From Desulfovibrio sp. ZJ209 (GTDB lineage: Bacteria > Desulfobacterota > Desulfovibrionia > Desulfovibrionales > Desulfovibrionaceae): a DNA stretch of 64,000 nucleotides. Shown one piece after another: positions 11,595 through 20,752 of the stretch (the first letter of the stretch is position 1; the number at the start of each line of letters is the position of its first letter). The notes beneath the pieces were generated by a model. It searched no databases, was not told where the DNA came from, and saw only the letters and a list, made by a program, of their open reading frames with translations. The stretch covers positions 868,001 to 932,000 of the forward strand of contig NZ_JAAKEJ010000001.1 of the NCBI RefSeq assembly GCF_011039135.1, in the 5' to 3' direction. Position numbers and translations under genes: made by a program.

Positions 11595-12659
11595 ATGGAA
11601 TTCAATGAAGGGCTGACAAGCCTCGCCAACCGCGCGCAAAAAATGAAGCCCAGCCTCAGCACGGAAGAGGCCACCAAGACAGCCTGCGTGCTGCCGTTCA
11701 TTCGCCTTTTGGGCTATGATGTTTTCAACCCTCTGGAGGTCGTGCCGGAGTTTGTGGCGGACGTGGCTGACAGGAAGGGGGAAAAGGTCGACTACGCCAT
11801 CCTTAACAGTGAAGGCAAGCCCATCATCCTCATTGAGTGCAAGGCGTGCGGTTGCATGCTCAACAGCGACAACTGCGAGCAACTGCACCGCTATTTCACA
11901 ACCGTGGACGCTCGCATAGGCGTTTTGACGGACGGGCTGCGCTACCTCTTCTTCTCCGACCTGGAGGAATACAAGAAGATGGACAGCCGCCCCTTCATGG
12001 AAATTGACCTCGAGAACATCGACGCCACCCTGATTCCCGAGCTCGCCAAGCTCCGCAAGGATGCCTTTGACCTTGAAACCGCCCTCGGCACCGCCAAGGA
12101 GCTCAAGTACAACCGCCAGATAAAGAACCTGCTGCTGGCCCAGATGGAGGAACCCAGCGAGGGCTTTGTGGACTTCTTCGTGCGCGAACTCTATGCGGGC
12201 CGGGCCACCAAGAACGTGCGCGAGCAGTTCGCGGCCTTTGTGAAGCGCGCTTTTAGCGAATTTGTGGAGGAGCGGGTGGACGCCCGGCTCAAGTCCGCCA
12301 TCGCCGCCGCGCCCAAGAAGGCCGAGGCGGCCGTCCCCACACCGGCCCCAGCCGCGGAGAAGGTGGTGACCACAGAGGAGGAATGGCAGGGGTACTTCCT
12401 GGTCAAGTCCCTCCTCATGGGCGTGGTCGACCCTGCCCGCGTCTTTATCCGCGACGCGCAGAGCTATTGCAACGTGCTTCTGGACGACAGCCGCCTCAAG
12501 CCACTCATGCGCATGTACTTCAACAACCCCGAGCGCATGCGCATCGAGCTTATTGGCGAAAACAAGGAAAAGACCATGGTGGACATCGCCGGGCTGGATG
12601 ACATCCTGCAATATGCGGAGGCCATCCGGGACACGGCCCGGCGCTACGACGCCCAGTAG
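11595..12659 (+). CDS. Type I restriction R-subunit N-terminal-like nuclease domain protein
   Basis: A 354-residue protein with the HSDR_N_2-type domain. Residues about 20-130 contain TKTACVLPFIRLLGYDVFNP, then VDYAILNSEGKPIILIECKA, the D...ExK core of a PD-(D/E)xK nuclease. The rest is an alpha-helical region and a proline/alanine linker (AAVPTPAPAAEK) before a C-terminal beta domain. Stand-alone proteins of this type are common in prophages and islands and are annotated as restriction endonuclease-like. There is no methylase or helicase nearby, so it is not a complete restriction system. AGGAGGG precedes the ATG. Confidence 0.8.
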   Translation: MEFNEGLTSLANRAQKMKPSLSTEEATKTACVLPFIRLLGYDVFNPLEVVPEFVADVADRKGEKVDYAILNSEGKPIILIECKACGCMLNSDNCEQLHRYFTTVDARIGVLTDGLRYLFFSDLEEYKKMDSRPFMEIDLENIDATLIPELAKLRKDAFDLETALGTAKELKYNRQIKNLLLAQMEEPSEGFVDFFVRELYAGRATKNVREQFAAFVKRAFSEFVEERVDARLKSAIAAAPKKAEAAVPTPAPAAEKVVTTEEEWQGYFLVKSLLMGVVDPARVFIRDAQSYCNVLLDDSRLKPLMRMYFNNPERMRIELIGENKEKTMVDIAGLDDILQYAEAIRDTARRYDAQ

Positions 12660-12665
12660 AAACAA

Positions 12666-12691
12666 AAAGCCCCGCGCAAACGGGGCTTTTG
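12666..12691. terminator. Intrinsic terminator after the restriction-like gene
   Basis: Hairpin AAAAGCCCCG / CGGGGCTTTT with a six-base loop, seven bases after the stop codon. Confidence 0.85.
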
Positions 12692-13162
12692 CCGCTTCTC
12701 TATGAAAAACTGGTATACGTTGCTCTCGTAACAATCCACCGCATAAGAAGAGTTTGGACCCCAGCCACCATGGCACGCGTTTCTCCCACACGCTATCCCC
12801 GATATGTTTTTCAAAAACTCGCACAGCGGCATAAGGCCGGGCTGCGTTTTGAACGGAAAGGCTCGGGGACGATTATTGGGGTCGGAGAGCGAGCGCGCAA
12901 GGCATCTTCGGCTGACCGCGCGTTCCGCAGGGGAAAACTTTGCATGAGTATGCGAACACCGTCAATGCGGAACGCAACCGGGTTACAGCCAGTAAAATGG
13001 ACGCAAACGCCGAAAAAGGTAATGATCTTGGACAAGTGGAACGGGGAGGCCCAAGGCAACCCTCCAGAAGAAGTGCCCAGGCAGATGTCGGACATCGTGA
13101 AGTGGGCAAGACGCGGGGAAACTATCTCCTCGTAGACGCCCAAGTCCGAACAAAAGCGCCAT
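12692..13162. other. Region without a supportable intact gene
   Basis: Short open frames on both strands do not agree with one another in start, composition or family. The plus strand from about 12,940 may be the degraded 5' part of the primase-like remnant that becomes recognisable at 13163. Confidence 0.4.
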
Positions 13163-13608
13163 GGCTTCATTGACGGCAGGAGGCCGGAAGAGGTCATACA
13201 GCTTCTGAAAGACGGTTTCAAGCCAGCGGTGTTTCTTGAAAGCGCACCGGACAATTATCAGCGCATCCTCATGTTTCCCAAGTTCCACGGCGAGCTTGAC
13301 CGGGAAATCGGCAACCGCGTGGCCGTAACCCTGAACAAGCGTTATGGCGACCCGAAACTCACGAGGGCCGTCTCTCCGCAACGCGCCTTAGCTTTGGGAA
13401 CCGCAAATCAAAGCATGTGCGCGAAGATGGCACTTTCCCTCGCACCAACCTGAGCTATGCCGTCCGGCAGGAGTGCCAAAAAGCCTTGATTGAAGCGCGA
13501 AAGATTGAGCAGGCTTTCGCCACAGCCCAGCAGCAGAGAAAACAGCAGGCGAATCATTTGCCCAGCATAGCCGCTCAGGGGGCGGGCAATCCTCAGCAAG
13601 CCTATTAA
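13163..13608 (+). pseudogene. RepB-like DNA primase remnant
   Basis: The frame reads GFIDGRRPEEVIQLLKDGFK, then VFLESAPDNYQRILMFPKFH and NRVAVTLNKRYGDPKL. This is the pattern of the RepB-like primase domain found on mobilisable plasmids and beside MobA relaxases. A shift near 13,375-13,385 moves the continuation (FGNRKSKHVREDGTFPRTNL) to another frame, which runs to a stop at 13606-13608. The shift has the same sign as the other apparent one-base deletions in this window. No relaxase remains adjacent. Confidence 0.5.
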
Positions 13609-14079
13609 GCATTGGGAGAGTCTCCGGGCACATATCACCATCGAGAACTTGTCACGGGTTGACGCCATGATTGCCCTCAGGCCCCCTTGCTGCGGTCATG
13701 GCCAGAAAGAGGTGGAAGAAGCCAGCCGCGCCTGTGCCCCCGCTATCCGTGAAAGACATGCGTGCCGTACCTGGCAACGCTACACCAAGCGAACGATAGC
13801 ATATGATTTTGGGCCAGCAGGCGACAGGGATATGGGGCGAAATGCGCGGTACCGTGAATCGTGGCGATGGGTAGGGAGATGTGAGACGCTGGAGGCCCAT
13901 GAGCGACGAGACCAGCAACGCCCAAATCCCCATTAACTTTCTAAGAGAGTCCGATTCAAGCCAAGTGCTCCTGCCCCCTGCCCCTGATTTTCCCGTTGAC
14001 CGCCACGGGGCTTCGCCATACACTCTTTCTTGGTGATCAGGTGGGCGCCGCACGCAGCGGCACGCCGCAAGCCTGATTG
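13609..14079. other. Region without a supportable gene
   Basis: Only short overlapping frames are present. Nothing here resembles a known protein or RNA. Confidence 0.5.
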
Positions 14080-14136
14080 AAAGCCAAAAATCCGCATGTG
14101 CGCGAGCGCATGGGCATTTTTGGCTTTTAATTTTTT
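14080..14136 (+). terminator. Strong hairpin terminator upstream of the MFS gene
   Basis: Long imperfect hairpin with arms AAAGCCAAAAAT and ATTTTTGGCTTT and an inner GCATG/CGCATG pairing, followed on the plus strand by TTTTAATTTTTT. It ends just before the ribosome binding site of the MFS gene. It either insulates that gene from the decayed region or acts as an attenuator. Confidence 0.65.
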
Positions 14137-14152
14137 AAGCAGGGGTATCGTC

Positions 14153-15409
14153 GTGCGTGCAATCCCGTATCCCTTCAAAATCGTGCTCGCCTGCTGCGCG
14201 CTCATCATCACGGGCCTCGGCATCCCGGTGAATTGCGCGGGCCTGTTCTACGCCAGCGTGAGCGACGCGCTCGATGTCAGCATCGGGGCCCTCAGCGTCT
14301 ATATCACCATTCAATACGCCGTGGCCGGCGTCTTCCTGCCTCTGGCCGGTAAGCTGCTGCAAACTCGCGGCGCGCGGGCAGTCCTCACCGTCGCCGTTAT
14401 CATGGATTCCGCCGCGTTCGGGCTGCTCTGCCTCGCCCGAAGCATCTGGGCCTTTTACGCGGCGGGGGTCTTTCTGGGCATGGGCAGCGCCTTCCTTATC
14501 TATCTCGCCATTCCCGTGCTCATCACCAACTGGTTTGAGCGCAAGACCGGCCTCGTCATGGGCATTTCCTTTTCCGCCGCGGGCGTGGCCTCCGCGCTTG
14601 CAAGCCCGCTCATCACCTGGGGCATCGCCCAGTTCGGCTGGCGCCCGGCCTACGGGACCTGCGGGCTCGTGATGGCCGCCCTCTCCCTGCCCTTCACCCT
14701 GTTCATCGTCCGTTCCACGCCTGCGGAACTGGGCCTTGAGCCCTATGGCGCCGGCGCTGCCGCCGCAGCCACGGCCCACAAGGCGGGGATGCTCCTCAAA
14801 AGCGCCCTGCTCACGCCGAGTTTTTACTGCATCTTCCTCTTCGCGGGCCTTATCGGCATCACCTCGGCCTTTCTTTTCCATCTCCCCGCGTGCATGAGCG
14901 AATACGGGTTCACGCAAATGCAGGCCGCTTCCATCCTTTCCGCCGCCGTTATCGGCATCACCTGCGGCAAGCTCGGCATCGGCTGGCTCAACGACCTGCT
15001 GGGCGTAAAATGGGCCGCGCCCATCGGCGTGGGGCTGGGTCTTTGCGGCATGGGACTTCTCATCTCACATCTTGGCTTTTTGCCGAGCCTCGCCGGGGGC
15101 CTCTGTTACGGCATCGGCTTCGCCTGCACGGTGCTGGAGCCGCCACCACTGGTGAAGCGCATTTTCGGCATGGCCGATTACGGCGTCATCTATGCCTGCA
15201 TCATGACCTTTTCGGCGCTGGGCTGCGCCTTCGGCGCCACCCTCATCGGGGCGGTGCGCGACATTGCCGAAGGTTACGGGGCCGCGCTCACCCTGCTCAT
15301 GGTGCTCCAGGCCATGGCCCTCGCCGCCTTTGCCGCCGCCATCATTACCGGTATCCCGGTGCAGCGCCGCTGGAACGCAACAAGCCCGCAAACCTTGACG
15401 GAGGAATAA
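14153..15409 (+). CDS. MFS transporter (monocarboxylate/oxalate-type)
   Basis: A 418-residue protein with 12 predicted membrane segments of the Major Facilitator Superfamily. The arrangement resembles the OFA/MCT group: GLFYASVSDALDVSIGALSV near the N-terminus, then a GMGSAFL segment and a central loop around residue 200. I chose the GTG at 14153, preceded by AGGGG; an upstream ATG at 14096 would add a segment overlapping the terminator hairpin. The substrate cannot be read from sequence. hemB follows three bases after its stop, so the two are co-transcribed. Confidence 0.85.
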   Translation: MRAIPYPFKIVLACCALIITGLGIPVNCAGLFYASVSDALDVSIGALSVYITIQYAVAGVFLPLAGKLLQTRGARAVLTVAVIMDSAAFGLLCLARSIWAFYAAGVFLGMGSAFLIYLAIPVLITNWFERKTGLVMGISFSAAGVASALASPLITWGIAQFGWRPAYGTCGLVMAALSLPFTLFIVRSTPAELGLEPYGAGAAAAATAHKAGMLLKSALLTPSFYCIFLFAGLIGITSAFLFHLPACMSEYGFTQMQAASILSAAVIGITCGKLGIGWLNDLLGVKWAAPIGVGLGLCGMGLLISHLGFLPSLAGGLCYGIGFACTVLEPPPLVKRIFGMADYGVIYACIMTFSALGCAFGATLIGAVRDIAEGYGAALTLLMVLQAMALAAFAAAIITGIPVQRRWNATSPQTLTEE

Positions 15410-15412
15410 GCA

Positions 15413-16396
15413 ATGGAATTCTATCGTGGACGCCGCCTGCGCCAGAGCCAGGTGATGCGCGACTTCTGCCGGGAAACGGCCCCGCTTTTGCGGGAAGAGC
15501 TCATCATGCCCTATTTCGTGGCGGAAACGGCAGATGCCAGCTTCAGAAAAGAGATAGCCTCCATGCCCGGGCAGTTCCAGCTCTCGCTGGACGAGCTTGA
15601 GAAAGAGGTTGGCCGGGACGTGGAAAAGGGCCTTGTGACGGCCATGCTCTACGGCATCCCGGCCGGCAAGGACGAGCAGGCCACGGGCGCCTGGAAGCAG
15701 GACGGCATCGTCCAGCGGGCGGTGCGCCGCTTGAAGAAGGCCTTTCCCGGGCTCATCGTCGTGACGGACGTGTGCCTCTGCGAATATATGGCGCACGGGC
15801 ATTGCGGCATCCTTACCAAGGACGGCCGCGTGCTCAACGACGCCACCCTGCCGCTGCTCGCCAAGACCGCCGTCAGCCTTGCGGAAGCGGGCGCGGACAT
15901 CCTCGCCCCGTCGGACATGATGGACGGCCGCATCGCCGCCATCCGGCAGGCGCTGGACGGCGCGGGATTCGTCAATGTGCCCCTCATGTCCTATGCCGCC
16001 AAGTACGCCTCCTCGTTTTACGGGCCGTTCCGGGACGCCGCCGAGTCCGCCCCGGCCTGCGGCGACCGCAAGACCTACCAGATGGACCCGGCCAACGCCC
16101 GCGAGGCGCTCAGGGAAATGCGGGCCGACATCGCCGAGGGCGCGGACATGCTCATCGTGAAGCCCGCCGCCTCCTATGGCGACATCATCGCCCTGGCAAA
16201 GCGCGAGACGCTGGTGCCCATCTGCGCCTATCAGGTGAGCGGCGAATACTCCATGATCATGGCGGCGGCGGAAAAGGGCTGGATCAACGGCGAGGCCGTC
16301 CTGCTCGAAAGCCTCACGGGCCTGAAGCGCGCCGGGGCCGACATCCTCATCACCTATTTTGCAGGGAAATTGCTCCGGGAAGGCCTCGTCCGCTAG
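15413..16396 (+). CDS. hemB: Delta-aminolevulinic acid dehydratase (porphobilinogen synthase)
   Basis: HemB condenses two 5-aminolevulinate molecules to porphobilinogen in tetrapyrrole synthesis (haem, sirohaem, cobalamin). The 327-residue length is normal. Visible signatures are the active-site zinc cysteines in DVCLCEYMAHGHCG, the Schiff-base lysines in MSYAAKYAS and MLIVKPAASY, and the N-terminal RRLRQS. GGAGG precedes the ATG. It is coupled to the MFS gene and ends at a bidirectional terminator. Confidence 0.97.
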   Translation: MEFYRGRRLRQSQVMRDFCRETAPLLREELIMPYFVAETADASFRKEIASMPGQFQLSLDELEKEVGRDVEKGLVTAMLYGIPAGKDEQATGAWKQDGIVQRAVRRLKKAFPGLIVVTDVCLCEYMAHGHCGILTKDGRVLNDATLPLLAKTAVSLAEAGADILAPSDMMDGRIAAIRQALDGAGFVNVPLMSYAAKYASSFYGPFRDAAESAPACGDRKTYQMDPANAREALREMRADIAEGADMLIVKPAASYGDIIALAKRETLVPICAYQVSGEYSMIMAAAEKGWINGEAVLLESLTGLKRAGADILITYFAGKLLREGLVR

Positions 16397-16437
16397 ACGG
16401 AAACGGCCCCCTCGAAGCGGCGAGGGCCGCGCAGAGG

Positions 16438-16472
16438 AAGGAGACCGGGGAAATTTCCCCGGCCTCCTTTTA
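16438..16472. terminator. Bidirectional terminator between hemB and the GRE operon
   Basis: Near-perfect hairpin AAGGAGACCGGGGAAA / TTTCCCCGGCCTCCTTTT. It serves hemB on the plus strand and, overlapping its stop codon, the last gene of the nine-gene operon on the minus strand. Confidence 0.85.
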
Positions 16473-16796
16473 GAGTGTCGTCATGATTTCCCGGTAACGC
16501 TCCAGGGCGTTGCGCAGGGCGTGGATGACGGAATTGGTGATCAACAGGTGGGCGTTGGCGCGGATCTTGGCGATGAGCGGCTCCAGGTCGTCGTCCATGC
16601 AATGTCCCCGGATGATTTCCGCGAGATAGTCGCGGGCCAGCGGACTCGGCAGGTTGAGGTGGCAGTCTACCACGCAATGCGACGACTTGTTGATCAAGAG
16701 CTGGCAATAGAGGGTATGGAACGCGAACATCACGGCGGTGTCACGCGGGGGCTGGGAATAGCCCCCCAGGATGAAGCATTGCTCGTGGACGCTCAT
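16470..16796 (-). CDS. DUF3870 family protein
   Basis: A 108-residue protein matching the DUF3870 pattern: CFILGGYSQPP near the N-terminus, VVDCHLNLPSPLARDYLAEI in the middle, and a C-terminal helix with ALRNALERYREI. The function of the family is unknown. In anaerobes it occurs beside metabolic genes such as PrpD-like proteins and dehydrogenases, as here. GGAGG precedes the ATG. It is the ninth and last gene of the GRE operon, 23 bases after the PrpD gene. Confidence 0.75.
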   Translation of the reverse strand: MSVHEQCFILGGYSQPPRDTAVMFAFHTLYCQLLINKSSHCVVDCHLNLPSPLARDYLAEIIRGHCMDDDLEPLIAKIRANAHLLITNSVIHALRNALERYREIMTTL

Positions 16797-16819
16797 GGGC
16801 CTGCCCTCCGGTTCAGGGT

Positions 16820-18181
16820 TCAGGAAATCATGGTCTCAAGGTCGCGCACATCGGCCAAATCTTCAATACCCATGACGGCGCTAAAGAGCTGCGCCGCCTT
16901 GTCTTCAGGCAGGATGCCCTGGCATTGCGCCATGAACTTCTCGCGCACCCCGGCTTCCGAAAGCGGATTGCCCGCGCTGCCACGGGGATTGACGATTTCG
17001 CACGCCCAGGTCTTGCCGTCCGCCACAAGGGTGACACGGGCGCAGTAGCCCATGCCCGGGCCAAGGTCGTCCATGGCCGGGTCGTGGATGACTTCCACCT
17101 TCTTCATGGCAGCCGCCACGCGCGGGTCCTTGATGAAGGCCGGCTCGAACTGGCGCGCGCCCAGCTGGCCCGAGACGAGCAGCGCCGCGATGCAGTAGCC
17201 GATGTGCATCTGCGCCCCGGAAACCGGGCCTGGCTCGTAGTCAAAGCCACAGTGCAGGAAGACCGACTTGTTGACGCGCACGGTAATCTTTTCCACCTCA
17301 TCGGGCCTGATGCCGTTCTGCTCCATGAGGTCGCGCACGCCGTCCACCGCGCTACTCACGGAACCTGCCGTGGGGTAGAACTTGATGCCCGTGCCCTTGC
17401 AGAGGAATTCGCCCTCGCCGATGGCTTCTATGGGCGCGGGGTCATACTTGCCCGAAAGCGTTGTCAGGAAGGAGCCGTAGGTGTCGTCAAAAATCTCCCG
17501 GATGCCGAGCAGGCCCTGCCGCGCCATGAGCGCGCCGTTGACGCCGTGCATGCTGGCATACGGAGCCTGCATCCCGTGAATATTGGAGGAAAGCTGCGCG
17601 CTCATGAGTCCGGAACCGAAATCCCCGGCTATGCCGATGGCGTTCAGCGCCTCTTCCTCCGTCAGGCCGTAGATGCGGCTTGCGGCGGCCGCCGCCGCGA
17701 AGGGGGCGACCACCGAGGCGGGATGGTAGCCCCGGTGACGCACTTCCGGCATGACGGCGAGGGCCACGCGGATCATGGTATCATAGCCGGCCACCAGGGT
17801 GGTCAGGAACTCCTTGCCGCTGACCGTGCGCCCGCAGCCGTCCAAGGCGGCCAGCGCCGCCGGGATGACGATGCAGCCGCAATGCACGGTGGCCCCGTGA
17901 TGCAGGTCATCATAGGCGTTGGCGCCTATCATGGAGCCGTTGAGGAAGGAGGCCAGCGGCGCGGGCGCTTTCCAGCTTTCAAAGAAGATGCGCGAGCCGT
18001 CCGGCACCTGCATGGGCTTGTAGGCCGCCAGCGCCTTGCGCACATGTTCCGCGCGGCTGCCATAGACGAGGCAGCCGAGCGAATCCGCGAGGCAGAGCGT
18101 GACCTGCGTCGCCGCCGCCCTGTCCACGTCCTCGAACCTGAGCCGATGGACGAAACCGGCGAGTTTTTCCAGAGGATTCAT
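16820..18181 (-). CDS. MmgE/PrpD family protein
   Basis: A 453-residue protein of the MmgE/PrpD superfamily, which includes 2-methylcitrate dehydratase and cis-aconitate decarboxylase. Members dehydrate, hydrate or decarboxylate branched di- or tricarboxylic acids without an Fe-S cluster. Typical features are DSLGCLVYGS near residue 33, ANAYDDLHHGATVHCG, GYDTMIRVALAV, and the C-terminal NPRGSAGNPLSEAGVREKF. AGGAG precedes the ATG. In this operon it probably acts on an acid imported by one of the two DASS transporters or made downstream of the GRE. The exact substrate is unknown. Confidence 0.88.
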   Translation of the reverse strand: MNPLEKLAGFVHRLRFEDVDRAAATQVTLCLADSLGCLVYGSRAEHVRKALAAYKPMQVPDGSRIFFESWKAPAPLASFLNGSMIGANAYDDLHHGATVHCGCIVIPAALAALDGCGRTVSGKEFLTTLVAGYDTMIRVALAVMPEVRHRGYHPASVVAPFAAAAAASRIYGLTEEEALNAIGIAGDFGSGLMSAQLSSNIHGMQAPYASMHGVNGALMARQGLLGIREIFDDTYGSFLTTLSGKYDPAPIEAIGEGEFLCKGTGIKFYPTAGSVSSAVDGVRDLMEQNGIRPDEVEKITVRVNKSVFLHCGFDYEPGPVSGAQMHIGYCIAALLVSGQLGARQFEPAFIKDPRVAAAMKKVEVIHDPAMDDLGPGMGYCARVTLVADGKTWACEIVNPRGSAGNPLSEAGVREKFMAQCQGILPEDKAAQLFSAVMGIEDLADVRDLETMIS

Positions 18182-18219
18182 CCCTTCTCCTTTTGTTGCG
18201 GACGAAGATATGCGGAACG

Positions 18220-19251
18220 CTAGTCCGTGAGGCGCACGATGGCCTTGGCCACATTCGCCTTGCCCTCGATCATGGCGTGGAGCAGGTCGTCCACCTCGTC
18301 GATGCCCACCTCGGTGGTGATGGCGGGCTCGAAATATTCGGGGTAGGCCGCCAGAATCTCCAGGGCCTCCTCAAAATCCTTCCTGTGGGCGGCCGCGCTG
18401 GAAACGAGGGTCTGCTCCTTGATGCGCGCCTTGTCGATGTCCACGATGCCCGGCTGGTTGAACTGGGCCACAAGGGTCACGGTGCCGCGCTTGCGCGTCA
18501 TGCGGAAGCTCTGATTGACGATCTTGACCGGGTGGGCGGTCACGAAAGTCACGTCCACGCCGTCCGGGCCGCAGGCTTCCTGCAGCGCCTGCTCGGCGTC
18601 ATCCGCGCCGCCATTGTTGATCGCCACCGTGGCGCCCATTTCCCTGGCTTTTTCGACGTTGAAATCCTTGATGTCGGCGACCACGGCGCTCTTCATGCCC
18701 CGCGCCCGGCACGCGGCGAGCAGGAGCGAGCCGATGCCCCCCGCGCCGTAAATCAGGGCCGATTCACCCCCCTGCCAGCCAGCCTGCCTGAGCACATGCA
18801 TGCAGATGGCCACAGGCTCGGTCACGGCCGCGAGCCTGAGGGAAAGCCCCTCGGGAAGCGGCAGGATATTGGCCGCAGGGGCCACCACATACTCGCTGAA
18901 GGTGCCGGGCCAGGGCTTGGTGCCGAGGAGCACCTTCTTGGCGCAAAGGTTGGTGTGCCCCTCACGGCACCAGCGGCACTCGCCACAGCTTTGCTCGGCG
19001 AGGATGACGCATTCCGTGCCCGGCTTGAGATCCTTGACGTTGGCCCCCACCTTTTCCACCACGCCGCTGCCCTCGTGCCCGGTGATGAGCGGCGGGGTGC
19101 GCCGGGCGTGCTTGCCCTCAAGGGTGTGCAGGTCCGAGCCGCAGATGCCGGCATAGTGCATCCGCACGAGCACTTCGTCCGGCCCGGGCTCGGGCACGGG
19201 CAGGTCCACAACTTCGGCCTTGTGCGGTTCAGTGATCTGGAAAGCGCGCAT
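18220..19251 (-). CDS. Zinc-dependent medium-chain alcohol dehydrogenase
   Basis: A 343-residue MDR dehydrogenase resembling sorbitol/threonine dehydrogenases. It has the catalytic-zinc residues in GICGSDLHTLEG and TGHEGSGVVEKVG and the four structural-zinc cysteines in CGECRWCREGHTNLC. The nucleotide-binding motif is YGAGGIGSLLL. It would oxidise a secondary alcohol or reduce a ketone with NAD(P). The start MRAFQITEPHK at 19251 has AGGAG upstream. It follows the second DASS transporter by 22 bases in the GRE operon. Confidence 0.9.
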   Translation of the reverse strand: MRAFQITEPHKAEVVDLPVPEPGPDEVLVRMHYAGICGSDLHTLEGKHARRTPPLITGHEGSGVVEKVGANVKDLKPGTECVILAEQSCGECRWCREGHTNLCAKKVLLGTKPWPGTFSEYVVAPAANILPLPEGLSLRLAAVTEPVAICMHVLRQAGWQGGESALIYGAGGIGSLLLAACRARGMKSAVVADIKDFNVEKAREMGATVAINNGGADDAEQALQEACGPDGVDVTFVTAHPVKIVNQSFRMTRKRGTVTLVAQFNQPGIVDIDKARIKEQTLVSSAAAHRKDFEEALEILAAYPEYFEPAITTEVGIDEVDDLLHAMIEGKANVAKAIVRLTD

Positions 19252-19273
19252 GGTTTTCTCCTTGGTTTTGATG

Positions 19274-20704
19274 TCAGAAGACGAGGCAGCCCCAGCCGTA
19301 GCCTGCAACGGCGAGGAAGATGCAGAGGATCATGCAGGCGACAAAGCCGAAACCGGCTTCCTGTCGAAAGGTGACAAGATCCCTTTGGGCGAAGATGATG
19401 GCGTTCATGGGATTGGCCGCGGGGAAGAACATGGAAAAGTTGGCGGCCATGATGACAAGGCAGCTCAGCACCGCCGGGTCAAAGGGCAGCGCATTGCCCA
19501 TGAAGCAGATGATGGTAACGAAGACCGAGGTCACCACCATGTTATTGGCAAACTGGGTAAGCACGGCCGGCAGAAGCACCACGGCGAATATCACGAGGAA
19601 GGGCGGCAGCCCGGACAGCATAGAGGTGGCGACGTCGGAGAGAAGCACCTTCAGACCCACGGCGTCGGACGAGAGCGCGCCCGCTACGGGCAACAGTACG
19701 ACCAGCACAAAAAAGACCTTCCAGGGAAAGAAGTTCGCCACCTTGGTCATGTCAAGCAGAGCCTGCCCATTAACGCGGATGATCATCAGCACGGCAAGGA
19801 TGGCCATGGAAAGGCCCCCCAGGCCAAGCTGGCTGAAAAAGGCGGAAATGGCCCAGTCCTTGGGGATGATGCTGGGCAGGAGCAACAAGGCCAGGCTCAC
19901 GATGATGGCGATGAGCGAAATCTTCTTGAAGGGCGTGACCACAGCGCCCTTGGAAGGCTCGTGCCGGTAGTTGCGCAAAAGGCTCAGGTCCACCCGGAAG
20001 ATGTATTTGCAGACGAGCACATAGAAGGCGATGGTCGCAAGGCACATGGGAAACATGAAGACCGTAAAGGAGGCAAGGTTCATGGTCTCGCCGGTGATGG
20101 CCTCATACGCGCCTATGCCGAGGATGGCGCAGCCCTTGAAAGGCAGGCTGATGTCGCCGATGACGATGGCGAAGGCCATGCCCACCATGAAGGTCGGTAT
20201 GGCCGCGCTGTAAGGCTTGAGGCCGGTCTTGCGCACGATTTCCTTGAAGATTTCGAGGAAGATGACAAGCACGGCCAGGCATTGCGAAAGCACGGCCGCA
20301 AGAAAACCCGCCAAAAGGAAGTTGAACAGGATGAGGAAGGGCTTGCCAACGGTGGCCTTGCGGCTGAGGAGGAAGTCAACGATAACTTCCGTGAGCTCGG
20401 CCTGCTGCACAAAGGCGGCTAGGAACAGCAGGGCCAGGATCATGACGATGGTCTGCGAGCCGAATGCCGTGGCCAGCAGGTTGCCGGTGGGCATATAGCC
20501 CGTCAGGCACAGGGCCACCAGCCCGAGAATGGACGGCCAGCCGATGTCGATCATTATCCAGCCGTAGATGACGCCTGCAAAGACGCCGATGACCCGCATG
20601 CTCATTTCATTGAGGCCCGGAAAAGGCGGCACATAGCCAAAACCGAACATCAAGAACAACACCACAGTCAGGTTCAGGAGAAAATTCCTCGTGTCATTTT
20701 TCAC
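19274..20704 (-). CDS. SLC13/DASS-family anion symporter (second copy)
   Basis: A 476-residue integral membrane protein of the divalent anion:Na+ symporter family, with 11-12 membrane segments and the repeated hairpin regions typical of the fold. The conserved Asn-rich and proline segments FANNMVVTSVFVTI and FSMFFPAANPMNAI are visible. Members import di- and tricarboxylates or sulfonate-like anions. The start is GTG at 20704, with GGAG upstream. It is clearly paralogous to the other DASS gene of this operon (21681-23114); both end in LVF. Confidence 0.88.
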   Translation of the reverse strand: MKNDTRNFLLNLTVVLFLMFGFGYVPPFPGLNEMSMRVIGVFAGVIYGWIMIDIGWPSILGLVALCLTGYMPTGNLLATAFGSQTIVMILALLFLAAFVQQAELTEVIVDFLLSRKATVGKPFLILFNFLLAGFLAAVLSQCLAVLVIFLEIFKEIVRKTGLKPYSAAIPTFMVGMAFAIVIGDISLPFKGCAILGIGAYEAITGETMNLASFTVFMFPMCLATIAFYVLVCKYIFRVDLSLLRNYRHEPSKGAVVTPFKKISLIAIIVSLALLLLPSIIPKDWAISAFFSQLGLGGLSMAILAVLMIIRVNGQALLDMTKVANFFPWKVFFVLVVLLPVAGALSSDAVGLKVLLSDVATSMLSGLPPFLVIFAVVLLPAVLTQFANNMVVTSVFVTIICFMGNALPFDPAVLSCLVIMAANFSMFFPAANPMNAIIFAQRDLVTFRQEAGFGFVACMILCIFLAVAGYGWGCLVF

Positions 20705-20752
20705 GGCAGTTCTCCAGGGAAATTTGTTCAGATGACCGGCATTCGGCCGGCT

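Noticed and set aside
11595..12659. Complete type I restriction-modification system
   Set aside because: Only an R-subunit N-terminal-like nuclease protein is present; no helicase, methylase or specificity subunit is nearby.
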